Of a DNA stretch of 64,000 nucleotides, positions 24,346 to 36,423 are shown piece after piece. Under the pieces are notes generated by a model. The model had not been told where the DNA came from. It searched no databases and saw only the letters and a program-made list of their open reading frames with translations. A program made the translations under genes and the position numbers. The first letter of the stretch is position 1. The number at the start of each line of letters is the position of its first letter. Source of the DNA: Aegilops tauschii subsp. strangulata. Lineage: Eukaryota; Streptophyta; Magnoliopsida; Poales; Poaceae. The stretch covers positions 500,122,601-500,186,600 of the forward strand of contig NC_053035.3 of assembly GCF_002575655.3 (NCBI RefSeq), given 5' to 3'.

Positions 24346-25269
24346 GGGTCTTTTACATCTGTGTCCCTAACTGGAACCCACTACCCGTATTTGACTCTAA
24401 TTTCGAAGCCTGCTCAAATTTGCCCCTCTTCCGTTATGTACACTTATAGAAATGCCCTTTTGTTCCGTTACTGTCCGGTCAAAGCCGGTCAAAGGGCTTT
24501 GACCTTCCTGAAAAAAATAGCAAAAATATATAAAAAATCTGAAATTTTTTGGGATCAAAGATACTCAGGTTCGCAAGATGCGTGCAATTTTTCGTGCTGT
24601 TTGGACATTCCAGGAGCTCGTGGCAAAGAAAAAAATAAATATGTACGCATGTGAACAGTAAATTCAAAAAAATAGCAAAAACATTTCAAAAAAAATATGA
24701 AAATTTTTGGCATCAAAGAGGCTCGGGTCCGCAAGCTGCGTGCATTTTTTTTGTTGTGTTTGGACATGGCAGGAGCTCGTGGAGAAAAAAAAACAAAATT
24801 TGGCTCAGGAAAAACTTTGGAAAAAGTGACTATTTTGTTTTTTTTTCACTAGAGCTCCTCGCATGTTATTTGATAACAAAAACTTGCAAGCACCTTCTGC
24901 ACCCAAGTTTCTTTGATGCCAAAAAATTTCATATTGTTTTGAATTTTTTTGCTATTTTATTTCAAATTTACTGTCCACAAGCGTACATATTAACTGTTTT
25001 TCCTCGCCAGGAGCTCTTGGAATGTCCAAATAGCACAAACATTTGCATGCACCTTGCGCAGATGAGTATCTTCAATCCCACATAATTTCAGAATTTTTTG
25101 ATATATTTGCTATTTTTTTCGAGACGGTCAAAGCCCTTTGACCGGACGGTAACGACGCATAAGGGCATTTCTGTAAGGGCGCCTAACGGTAGAGGGGCAA
25201 AGCAGGCTTCGAAACTAGGGGCAAATCTTAGTAGGTGGTTTGAGTTAGAGACAGAAATGCAAATGGCCC
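24346..25269. mobile_element. Mutator-like foldback element with 9-bp TSD
   Basis: TTTCTAAAA flanks both ends (24337-24345 and 25270-25278). The left end GGGTCTTTTACATCTGTG is answered by the complement of the right end, GGGCCATTTGCATTTCTG. The inverted arms run about 300 bp each and share 'tttcgaagcctgct', 'gtccggtcaaag' and 'gggctttgacc'. An internal direct repeat of about 145-bp spacing ('caggagctcgtgg', 'gcaag.tgcgtgca') is also present. No transposase was seen. Confidence 0.88.
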
Positions 25270-25944
25270 TTTCTAAAAAGTCTTCATTGTGTATTAAAAA
25301 ATTGTTCATCGGAAAATTTTTAAACAGTTCCTCATGTATTTATAAGTTTCATTTCGTTAAAAAACTCATAGTATAATTAAAAACCTTTAACCATATATTG
25401 AAAAGTGTTAATTAGGTATTTAAAATGTTCAACATGTATTTAAAAAAATCACCATGCATTGAAAAAGTGCATGATATATCTTTAAAAACATCATGTACTA
25501 AAATATAACCATTGTCTATTTAAAAAAAGAATCGTCATGTATTAAAAATTTATTCATTGTGTGTTATAATGTGATCATATACGTATCATAAAATGTTTGT
25601 ATTTTCTCTGGAAAGAAACAGAAAAAAATCACGTGTTTAACAAATGATCATGGTGCATGTAATAGTTTCAATCTAGAGTGCACAAAATGTTCAACATATT
25701 TAAAAAATCCTTCACCTTGCATTTAGAGTGTGTTTGACATGTTTTAAGTAAAAGTGTGTTCAAACAGTTTCACCATCTATTTTAAAAATGGCAGCTTGTA
25801 TCTTAGAAAATGTTCAGCACACTTCAAAAATATTCACCATGTATTAGTAAAATATTTGACATGTCTTCTAAAAATGTTCAATGTGCATTTAAAAAATACC
25901 GCCTTATATTTACAAAATGAAAAACAGTTGGGCATGCAAGTGTA

Positions 25945-27640
25945 AAAAATAATTTTCATAAGAGCGAGGTGTTCTGCTTTGGGAAGGCCAAAGACGAGGA
26001 ACACACTTACAGACAATTGTTCGGATGTGAATTAGGTGCTTTACCATTCAGTTACTTCGGTATACCCATCCATCACCGTAAGCTATCCAATAAAGAATGG
26101 AAATGTATTGAAGAACGAATTGAAAAAAAGCCTTAGCTGCTGGAAGGGCAAGCTTATGTCATATGGAGGTCAGCTTGTTCTGATTAACTCAGTACTGACT
26201 AGTATGCTGATGTTTCTACTTTCGTTCTACGAAATTCCTAAAGGGGTTCGAAAGCGACTTGATTTCTTTAGATCTCGTTTCTTTTGGCAGTCTGATGAGG
26301 CCAAGAGGAAATACCGTCTCGCGCGATGGGATATCCTTTGTCGACCTAAAGACCAAGGGGGTCTCGGTATTGAGAACTTGGAAATTAAGAATAAATGTCT
26401 TATGAGCAAATGGTTATACAGATTAGAGATAGAGCCAGAGGGCATGTGGTCTCAAATCCTGCGCAAGAAGTATTTGCACTCGAAAACACTAGCCCAGGTT
26501 ACCATGAGACCGACTGACTCGCCGTTCTGGAAGGGACTTATGTGAACGAAGGACCTGTTCTTTCGTAGGGTCAAATTCTTGGTTGGCAGTGGGGTGTCAA
26601 CAAGATTTTGGGAGGATACGTGATTAGGAGAGACGCCCCTGGCCGTCCAATATCCTACCCTTTATAATATTGTGCAACGTAAGGAGGATTACATAGGCAC
26701 CGTCCTTCAAACAATTCCCTTGAACATCCAGTTCAGACGTGTGTTAGTTGGTGAGAGATGGACCGCCTGGATGCACTTGGTTCGGAGATTGATAGAAGTT
26801 CAACTCTCCGACCAGCCGGATTCAACACAATGGAAGTTAACTAAGAATGGGATGTTTACGGTGAAATCATTCTATATGGATCTGATTAACTCTGGCCCCC
26901 TCTCAAGGTCGCTGCACATTTGGAAGGTTAAGATTCCTTTGCATATTAAAATCTTCATGTGGTTTGTCCACAAGTAAGTGATACTCACAAAGGACAACTT
27001 AATTAAGAGGCAATGGGTAGGCAGTTCGCGGTGTTGTTTTTGTGATCATGATCCACAAACAATACAACACTTATTTCTTGAATGCCCGCTTGCCAAGTTA
27101 CTTTGGAGAACGGTTCATATAGCTTTTAATATTAATCCTCCAGTAGATATTGCGTCTTTATTAGGGACATGGTTAGCTGGGGTTGAACAGATTACTGCGG
27201 CTCGTATTCGGATTGGAATATGTGCGCTATTATGGGCTATATGGAACTGCAGGAATGATATGATTTTTAACAGACAACACATTTTTAACTTTTTTGCAGG
27301 TAATCTTCAGAGCTATAGCTTGGATCCGTACGTGGTCCTTACTCACTGCTATGGACTCCAGGGAGCCTTTGGTTACTGGGTGCAACCAATGGGAGATGGT
27401 AACTCGGGTTATATTCAACCGGTTCGGATGGCGCTCGCATAACAGGATAGGAGTCTAGGGAGCTTATCCTTCTTATTACCGTATCGGTTGTCCTTGTCCG
27501 CATGTAATTCTCCTTATTTTCCTTTGTTCTGCTCCGTTTGCGAGCTATAAGACTTTTATGACGATATGGATTGTTAATAAGATGGCCGCATGCATCATCA
27601 TGATGCAGAGGCCGGGGGCATACCTCCATTTACAAAAAAA
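25945..27640 (+). mobile_element. 5'-truncated LINE (non-LTR) retrotransposon
   Basis: ATGCAAGTGTA occurs at 25934-25944 and 27641-27651 as the TSD, and the 3' end is A-rich. The coding part reads NFHKSEVFCFGKAK, ALPFSYFGIPIHHRKLSNKEW and LSCWKGKLMSYGGQLVLINSV, then GGLGIENLEIKNKCLMSKWL. The C-terminal zf-RVT-like region has FMWFVHK..LTKDNLIKRQW and CCFCDHDPQTIQHLFLECPLAKLLW. A stop (TGA) lies at about 26543 and another (TAA) at about 26975. The element begins inside the reverse transcriptase, so it was dead on arrival. Confidence 0.93.
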
Positions 27641-27651
27641 ATGCAAGTGTA

Positions 27652-28077
27652 GTTGCGCGTGACCAATTGATATGCAGTAGTGCGTTAGTACACGGACGGG
27701 CAACTTCACTTATCACGCCATGTGACCTGTTGCGCAGATCAAACTCAAAATAGAAAAAATAAATCAATCGATCATACGGAAAATATTCGTATGCAACTAA
27801 AAAAAAGATGATGCGTGCTTTCTAGTTCCAAGCTAATGCATCAATCGGGACTTCATGTGTGGTTCACGCTTCCTCAATCCTCATGGGTTGAAGGTTCTTG
27901 ATGGCACGAGTCACCCGTACCAATTTGTGCTCAGACGGCCATGCACTGTGCAATGGGCCCCATGTCTCCTATACATCTCCTAACACGCAGCTCAGATCTT
28001 GAGACGAACACGTGTGCATGCGAGTACGAGCGGCCCTTTGAATTTTCGGGTGTACTCTTGCTTTGCTCGTGTTGCAG
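27652..28077. other. Intergenic stretch, no gene seen
   Basis: Short frames only. No clear match to the corresponding place left of the first F-box segment. Confidence 0.5.
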
Positions 28078-28286
28078 ATTAATCTCTCATGCCTCCAGGT
28101 GTATTGCCCCTTCTTCCTTATAAATTAAACAAGTCTACAGTGTCACAATATATTAAGATACACATTAATCTCTCTTGTCTCCAGGTGTATTTGCCTCTTA
28201 TTCCTTTCTTGAATTCATAGATCAAAGGTCTACGGTTACCATTCACTAAACACATGTACAATGTCACAATATATTAAGATACGTAA
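28078..28286. repeat. Tandem duplication of an 86- to 120-bp unit
   Basis: Both units begin 'attaatctctc..g.ctccaggtgtatt' and end 'tgtcacaatatattaagatac', at 28078-28163 and 28164-28286. The second carries an extra 30-40 bp. Confidence 0.75.
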
Positions 28287-28758
28287 AGACAGTCTGACAA
28301 AGCCATCAGAGAAACACCAATTCTTCTCAAGTTTGTCAATCCAATCATGAAATATCGCTAGAATTTTTATGATTTTGGAGAATGGTGTCTTCAATAGTGC
28401 TATTTTGCTTATTCACTCACTCCAGTATCCGCCTCTTTGTCTGGATAACTCAATGGGCCGGGCCAAACTTATACGGTCACCAGCAGGCTCAGACCAACTG
28501 CATGATCCTTCACATATTCGTCTCAATTCTTAAGGTCCATTGGTTTTGTTGTTTTAAAAGCAAACGACTCTTTTCTTCCATTCTTTTGCCATGAAATTAT
28601 GTGTGGAAATTGTCCTTCTTTGCATGTCAATGTTAACGTTCCGAAGTGCCGTCCATTTTGGACAGAAGAGAGTGTAATAAATAATATGGTATATGCACCT
28701 AACATCTGTGTTGACGCTTCCAAAAATAAATTGTGGTTAAACATGGTAGATACACCCC

Positions 28759-29122
28759 AAGGTTTTGGTTACCGAATGAGGTAATTTTATCAAGGGGGAC
28801 TGGTAAACATGGTTACCACGGTTACCGAGAAATATCGAAAATATTTCGAATGAATTTATAGTTGATTTTTGAATTCAAACGGGTGAATGAACGAACATTC
28901 GAACCAGAGACTCTCAAAATAGGAACTAGGTTGCTACCAATACGTCAGAACCAACTTTCATGGAATTAATTAGATCCTACGTACTTTACTATAAATCGAG
29001 CGTTTAAATTAAAAATATTCAAAAATTCGGTATTTTCTGCTCGGTATGGGGATTTACCAGGGGCATGGAAATACACGGTAACCATGGGAAATCTCGAAAT
29101 TTTGACCAGTAACCCAAACCTT
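28759..29122. mobile_element. MITE with AAGGTTTTGGTTAC ends and 9- to 10-bp TSD
   Basis: The left end AAGGTTTTGGTTAC is mirrored by GTAACCCAAACCTT. Inner inverted matches include GGTTACC/GGTAACC and the 'gagaaatatcg' region. Flanks are GATACACCCC and GATGCACCTC. The paralogous segment has a single GATGTACCTC at about 5319-5328 without the element. The TSD length suggests a Mutator-type MITE. Confidence 0.72.
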
Positions 29123-29553
29123 GGATGCACCTCATAATTTAAAATTTTGGAAAACGTTTGCCTTTCAAGCCATTTATACAATTGCAATCGACAGTATCAT
29201 TTACTTAATATGTTAAAATAGAACCGTACTATTGAGGAAGCACCACACATAATTTTTACAATAATAATAATAATTATTTTTTTCCATAAGAGATTTAAAA
29301 AGTATCTAATAGCTTTCCATTTTATGCAATCAATACAATATGTTGTAACATAAGAATAACTATTTGATTTTTTTTTGTAACAAACTGAACAGAAACATGC
29401 GAGTGCCCCTTATCAGACTTAAAAACAATTTACCGGAAACTAATAAAAAAAGCAGCAAGTTGACTTGATTCCAAGGAGGACAACACATGCAATCCGAACA
29501 CCAGTACAAGAAGAATTGTCATTAATACAGGATAATATTGGTATACATTACCA

Positions 29554-30000
29554 TTAATTGCTTCCAGGTAAGTTCCTCATCCAACATGGGGCGTACGTGA
29601 AAGCCACATCTATATCGGTGCACATGTGCGGCATCCTGCCCAAACATTGAACCTTCAAGCTATTTAAATGGTATGCTACTATTTTATCTAACCAACCAAA
29701 CAAAACGATTTCTTTGTAAGGATGAAATCCAAGACAACTAAAATAAGGAGAGTTGTTGTCGGATTCTTTAGGCCACTCTGCAGTGTCAACCGTGTTTTCA
29801 TCGTCAGAGTCCCATCCAAAATCACCTTTCGATGGTGCTTCATTGTTATAGCATCTGAGTTTAAGGCTGGCATCATTTTCCACCAACCGCTCGTCCATGT
29901 GATGACGTGATTGTAGTACCCATGGTACATCATCAACATGCTTGTTTGAACATTTTCTAATTGTTGATTGGAGATCGATTTCATTCTTCAACATCAACAT
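29554..30000 (-). pseudogene. Isolated duplicate of the F-box gene's last exon
   Basis: The 148-residue frame matches the C-terminal exon of both F-box copies: DDVPWVLQSRHHMDE, DFGWDSDDENTVDTAEWPK, LGFHPYKEIVLFGW, AYHLNSLKVQCLG, VAFTYAPCWMRNLPG. No F-box or 5' exon precedes it; upstream on its strand is the 3' end of copy 2. It is closer to copy 1 in sites such as WPK-SDNNS. It is probably a local duplication relic. Confidence 0.75.
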
Positions 30001-30016
30001 GCTATACTTTCCTAGT

Positions 30017-31470
30017 TTAAGTGTGACAAGGGCATGCTGTATCTTGTGTGCTTGTTTTGGTAGCGTTTATCAATCGATCTCTCGTGTAGGTTCCAGGTAG
30101 GTTCCTCATCCAACATGGGGCATATGCAAAAGCCGTGTCTATATGTGTGCTCGTGTTTAGCATCTTGCCCAAGTATTGAACCTTAGATCTATTTAAATGG
30201 TAGGCCATTGCTTTATCCGACCAATGGAACAAGATGATTTCTTTGTAAGGATGAAATCCAAGACACTCAAAATAGGGAGATTTATGGTCGGAATCTCGAG
30301 GCCAGTCTCTGGAACCAATAGTGTTTTCATCGTCAGAGTCCCATTCGAAATCATCATTTGACAGTATTTCGCCGTTATCATCCACGAGGTTGACACCATT
30401 TTTGAACAACCGCTCCATTTGATCAGCTGATTGTAAGATCCATGGTCCATCTTTAGCTTGCAAACTTGAATACTTTGTCACAGCTGGCTTAAGATTGACT
30501 TCATTCTTTAGTAGCCACTCCATCTGGCCAGAAGATTCGTCAAGGAACCAAATTTTATATTTGCACCGCCGATGGAACGATGCACAATACACTCCTTTCT
30601 TCGATTTTCCTATACGAGGTATTCCTTTGTTTCCTTTTGGCAACTTAACTAGCTGGTACTTATTATCATCCGATAAGTCTATTCTGCAAAAAGTCAAAAC
30701 CCCATTAATATTGATTACCAAAGTAATATTGGCATGAAAAACAAATAAAAGAATATTATATATTGTGGTTGTGGTGTAAGTACATATACCTCAAAATAAA
30801 ACCATCTAAGTCACAGTGGACATATAGCGCCTTTTGCCAGTAAGCGGAGTAGGACAACATTCCAAAAAAATTCACATCAGCAACCGTTCCAGCCGCATCG
30901 CCTTCTCGTGCAAATGACCTCTCTTTCCAGCACCTTGTCTTTGACGAGAAGACATGGATGACGTATAACAACGGTGGCCACTCTGTCGTGTCTGGTTGAT
31001 GATAAAAATCCCGAGGGATCAACAACACGTCGTAATGCGGCGACACTGTGGGGTCATACATAAGGAAGACGGCACTACGACAACGTCCACAATAAGGTCC
31101 TGGGCAGGTACGCGGCGTTGGAGGCAACATTGCCCACTGCTGCGTCGCAGGGTTGACCACGTAAATAGACCGCCGCAAACGAAGCAAGAGAAGGCCATTG
31201 CAAATTGCAATAGTCGTATAACGATGAACCTGGGCTGCCGGCGTCAAGGTATCCGAGGCTGCTAGTGATCTTGCACGCCATGGAGCGGCGGGCGAAGAGC
31301 CTCTGGGTGTCCAGGTCCGCCGTCTCGTAGATGACTCCATCTAGAGAGAGCGGGACGCAGAAGGTGGCGCTCGTCAACGACAGCGCGCCAGGCCTTGCAG
31401 ACGCAGTGGGAGGCGGCGGAGGGTTTCCGCTAGCACGTCGCCTTCTTCTGATTTCTCTCTGCTGCTGCAA
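30017..31470 (-). pseudogene. F-box protein gene, copy 2, partly decayed
   Basis: Exon 1 (to 30790) encodes AASHCVCKAWRAVVDERHLL, then PLSLDGVIYETADLDTQRLF in a second frame, then IAICNGLLLLRLRRSIYVVN and YDVLLIPRDFY in a third, ending DGFILR before GT. The intron runs 30789 to 30687. Exon 2 (30686 to about 30017) is open and encodes IDLSDDNKYQLVKLPKGNKG, WFLDESSGQMEWLLKNEVNL, LGFHPYKEIILFHWSDK, FAYAPCWMRNLPG and a tail. Relative to copy 1 there is an 11-bp deletion near 31360, a second indel near 31250, and loss of the PRSL part of the F-box near 31415. A truncated product lacking the F-box could still be made. Confidence 0.78.
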
Positions 31471-31481
31471 CGTTCTAAGCC

Positions 31482-32560
31482 TCTTCTCCTTGGCCCAGCA
31501 GTTGCTTCCTCTGTTGGTTGTGCCTCTGTCTCGCTTCTCTCTGCAGCCTCTGCTTAGCTACAGAGAGATATTCAGAAAACTCATGTGGCCAGAGTTGGAA
31601 GAAGCAGATACCTATATAGACAGAATGAAAGCTGCTCCATGTCATCGGAACATTGTGCTGGGACCATTAGGCATTTATACAGTAAAATAAAAAGATTAGG
31701 CAAAAATCCAGAATACGAACTGAGATGGCTGGATGATCTTCAGTGTAGGACGACGTAAGTGCAGAGCAGTAGGTTAACAGTTGAAGACTATTCAGTAGTA
31801 CTAGAGAAACCAGCAGCCCATCTATATATCTACAGAGCTGTGCACAAGTTAAGAAATGTAGATATGAATAAGCTTCATTTCCCCCTTCTTTCTTTTTTGA
31901 AAGATTTGTAGCTTTGGAAATGGCAGGCGGCGTCGATGTTGATGACGCTCCAATTGGAGGTGGCGGTCAGGCTCAAACTGCAACCTCATGTTTATATTTA
32001 TTTGATTTGAAAAGGAGGCTGAAACCACCTCATGTGTGTCATGACCAAGGGCGACAAGACGGCACAAGAGCATGACGTGGTCAAGCATGCACAGGTGAAC
32101 ACCATTGTAAATGACAAGGCCGGCCCAGCGGGCTGACGTGGCGCTCTTCGACTTGTTGTGATCAGGTGTTCAGCATTGAGCCAATGTAAAGAGTGAGTAG
32201 CGTTGGCAACAAGAGAAAAGAGAGGAACTATTTGGTGTTCCCCTGTACAACTCTGAATCCTTGTATCTGAAACCACCGGATCTGAACTATTTGGTGTGAC
32301 ACCATTAACAAGGTACACTGACATAACCCAATCCCGACCCCCGACCTAAGAGCCCCTCTCGGTGCCAGACCAGTTAACGTTCTGGGTGATTCCCGACTTG
32401 TCTGCACGCTTCCTGGAGGCATCGCATTACTGAACTCAGATAAGAAAATTCTTAACGACCTTTGCAAACAATTAAATTAACTAACCTGCTCGTTTCGTAA
32501 GCTGAGCAAACACCAACGAGATGACATGGACCTTGCAAGCTGATTGAAAGTTACAACAAA
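31482..32560. other. Intergenic stretch between the F-box pseudogene and the CNL gene
   Basis: No protein, RNA gene or repeat end was recognised. It contains several short frames on both strands without family resemblance. Confidence 0.5.
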
Positions 32561-32906
32561 CTAGTTATGTCACGGGCCAAGATCATGTGTTCTAAGCACT
32601 GTTAACTCAACAGAGTGTCATCATGTAGTGATGCACAATCCATTCATCACACAATATATCAAACCATGCACATTCCAGTGCAAAAATCATAGGCAAAGTT
32701 CAGTTCGGTGTAAACCCCATGAAGCATGCGGAAATTAATATTCAGAGGTAGCAAACATCACATTACATGGTACTACCAAATTAGTCCGCATGCCCATCAT
32801 TAATTGAAAGGCCTGCTGAGCAGCTCACTGTTGGTAAAAGAAACCAGCTAACATTAAGCGGAAACCTGCCAAATTCAAAATGCATCTTGACATAATAATA
32901 AATCAA
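32561..32906 (-). other. Probable 3' untranslated region of the CNL gene
   Basis: AT-rich sequence follows the stop codon at 32907-32909 on the minus strand. No poly(A) signal can be assigned with confidence. Confidence 0.35.
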
Positions 32907-35900
32907 CTAATATGAGTCAACGGAAGGGCGGTTCGGGTGCGCTGATAAAGCGTCCCTGAACGCAGACGCTGTGGCATCACCGGGGCGAGCCCCATTCAGA
33001 TAGAGCTTCTCAAGGCGTAACAGGTGCTCCAGGCCAACTGGTATAGCGCCGTGTTCTCTCGATGTGGTGATATTGAGGCTTCGTAGGTTGGGCATGGCCC
33101 CAGCCTCGAACCCTAGGTAAGCCCCAACATCTTCCTCAGCCCAAAGTGTGAGGCTCTTCAGAACCGGGAACAGTCCCGCGCCCAGTATAGCCCTTTCTTT
33201 TGGGATACGTGACGTCAAGAGATGGAGTACGACGAGGGACGGAAGCTCTCCAAGAAGATTGACATCCTGAGTTGACGCCTCCCTCACACGCAGCTTCAGC
33301 ATGCGAAGGCAATTTAGACCACCCATCCATACGGGAACTCTAGGGAATACCCTTGTATAGATGCCGATAAATTCCTCGAGATGCGGAAAAGGATTGGATA
33401 ATGAGGCCAGCTCGTTATCTTTTGGAGCATAGCCACTAATGAATTCAAGACATTTGAGGTTACGGAGCTTTCCAAGGGAGCTGGCGAGAGCACCAAGTTC
33501 TGGCTTTCGCCAACCAATCACTCTGATCGTCAGTTTCCTTAGATTGGTCAGCTCTCCGAGACCCATAATAACCTTCACTGAATTCACTTCCTTCATGGAC
33601 AACGCACGAAAATCTATTACCAGAGTGCGCAGTGATTTCATATTCCCAATACATTCACACATGAATTTTTCCATCCGAATACCAAGATATGACAACTGAG
33701 GCAATTGGGCTATATCTGAGGAGATACTCTTGAGCTTGGCACGATGCATGTCCAATGTCTCCAAGTAAACAAGCCCTTCAAATTTAGCAGGTAGCTGTAC
33801 GAAACATGCCACAGTAACATGCAAATACCTCAAGAGAAACAACTGGCCAATAGCAGTGAGGTCAAGTGTGGCAACCCAATCATGGTTGTATTCTTCTATT
33901 CTCAACACCCGGAGATACTTGAACAACAAAAGAGAAGGCAGGGGGGTCAAGAACAGTGTAAATGACCGAACTTGTGATAGGCAGATATCAATAGTTGGGG
34001 CATATGTTGCTCCACGACTAGCCACAGAACTCAGAGATAACCGGCGAACCTTGTATTTATTGCCACCCAGTCTTGCCATGTCATTGTTATTGTACGCCAC
34101 ACTTATAAAGTTATCTTCATCACACCTGCTTAGGATCAAATCAAGCATCATGTCATGTACTCTACATGACACCACCTCTTCACGGTATATCAGACCAGGC
34201 TGAATCATACTTCTGTTAATAAGCTCATTGAAATAACTCCTGCCAACATCCTCTAGGTCATGCCCATGCAAATTACTGACAAGGCCTTCAGCTATCCATT
34301 GCCGAACCAGATCGTCCCTCTCGATGTCGCGGTCCTCGGGATACATACCAAAGTACAAAAAGCATGCCCGCAGATGAGCAGGAAGATGCATGTAGCTCAA
34401 GTTTAATATACTCTTCATCTCTTCCAAGGTGGGATTTGTGGCAAGCTGGGTACCCAAAGAATCCCTTATGCTCTCCCAGCTCTTCCTTGACGTTTCTTTA
34501 TTGGCTAATAGGCTAGCTATTGTGATAACTGCAAGTGGCAATCCATGACACTTCTTCAAGATCTCAGCCATAACTTCTTTCAGTTGGGGTGGACAATCAT
34601 TTTTGGACCCGAATACTCTATTCAACAATAACATTCTTGAGTTTTGCTCATTGAGGGGTTGCATTTTGTAGATGCCCTCGCCGTCATTCTGACAGGCTGC
34701 TGCAGCCACATCTTCCACTCGTGTTGTAACTACTACTCTACTTCCATTAATATCTTCAGGAAAAGCACACTTAATAGTATTCCATGTTGGTTGATCCCAC
34801 ACATCATCGACAACAATCAGGTACCTATTCAAATGTTTGCAGAGGTTAATCACATTATAGTTGAACATAATTAAATTATGGACGAAATTATCAACATTTT
34901 GGAAAAAAAGGTTCGAGCAAATACTCTTTACACAAAAATGATATAGGAACTTCTCAAAGAAGCTACAAATTATCATAATGAATGGAAAAATAACACCAAA
35001 AGCATTTGACCATTTAGCACATAAGGATTGCGTAGGCATTCCAAAACTTTTCTTTCAAAAGAACTCTCTTTATTAAAGGCATGTATGAGTACCGAAAGGT
35101 TTCCAGTATACCCTAGCAAATTTTACACCGTATAGAAAATATTACCAAATAGTTTATGTATATTGTCCTTGTGTATCACAAATACGCAAAACAGAAAGAT
35201 AAAAACAGTCACAAATCTCGCATGCATGGACAAAAATCAATACTGTACATGTAGATGTGACCTCATAAATCGATCTTCGGGTTAACTATTTTAACCCTAA
35301 ATGTGAATAATGCGTTAAAACTTCAAACTTGTTTAGAACATACGGGTCACGTAGGCATTCGAGACCCTCTCATAAAAAGGCAGACGGGAGCAACATGTTG
35401 CTAATACCATAGCATTTATGACACCGGATGGATATATCAATACTCCAATATGTCTTTTCTAAAAATGTTTTTTTTTTTGCATTTTTCTCTGTAATTCTCT
35501 ATCATAAACACATAAAGAAGCAAACATCAAGCATGGATCTTGGGTGCATAAAAATCAATACCAAATATATGCTATCCAATTATTCAGCTCAAATCTAACA
35601 CGGGTAGCGTGTGCAAATAATACCTCTTCTCTTTCAGATGTTGCCTTAGCTCTTCAATGATGTCGTCAACCTTGCGAGTGCGAGATGTATCGGGATCCCT
35701 CATCCCTAGTTTCAACTGGAAATTGTTGAGCAGCTCAGTCATATCAGGCCTCTGCGAAACTGAAAAGAATGCTTTGCAGTTGAACAACGAGCCAATCTTG
35801 TCATACACCTGCTTGGCAAGTGTAGTTTTACCAAGACCACCGAAGCCCACAATCGACACCACCTTGAGTTTCTTTCGAGAATCCATCAAAACAGTGGCAA

Positions 35901-36423
35901 CCTCCTCCCTTGGGCCATCAATGCCCACGAGAGTATCCGCCTCCTGGTACACCGCTCGCACTCGTGGGTCAAAAGCCACGGTGCTGGTGGTGGGCCTCCA
36001 ATCATCAATATTATACCTTTGGCGCCGAGTGTTTGCCTCCAAGGCAAGAGTCTTGAGCTCTTCCATCCGCTCGGCTATCCGAAGACGCTCTCGCAACTTC
36101 TTGATGCGCCGAGCAGTCTTCTTGATGAAGCCCGCCTTGGCATCGTCAGCTCGAGACTGGCGCATGAAGTCATCGATACAATTCTCCATATCATACGACA
36201 TCTCCCTAACATGATCCCTCCAATCCTTGACGGTTGGATCAATCTCATCAACTAGCTCGAGCTTCTGAAGGGCAGCGTTCATGGCGCTGAGTTCCTTCTC
36301 GAGGAAGGAGGCCTGCTTCCTGACCCCTTTGAACTTCTTGTACTCGTCGCCCATGAGTGTGGTGAGCTTGCCGATGAGGGGGTTCATCACCCCGCTCGCC
36401 ACGGTCACGATTCCTCCTGTCAT
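32907..36423 (-). CDS. CC-NB-ARC-LRR (CNL) disease-resistance-type immune receptor
   Basis: CNLs are intracellular sensors or helpers of pathogen effectors. Exon 1 is 36423-35624 and exon 2 is 34824-32907, with a phase-2 GT-AG intron of 799 bp. The product is 905 residues with no stop or frameshift. Residues 1-150 form an Rx-type coiled coil, with MSYDMENCIDDF in the place of the EDVID motif. The P-loop GFGGLGKTT is at 193-201 and kinase-2 LIVVDDVW at 269-276, right at the intron. RNBS-B GSRVVVTTR is near 294, GLPL near 361, RNBS-D CFLYFGMYPED near 421, and the MHD motif as VHD at 489-491. About 390 residues of LRR follow, ending near NRPSVDSY. The length is normal for RPM1/RPP13-like monocot CNLs. 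No integrated domain is visible. The specificity is unknown. Confidence 0.93.
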
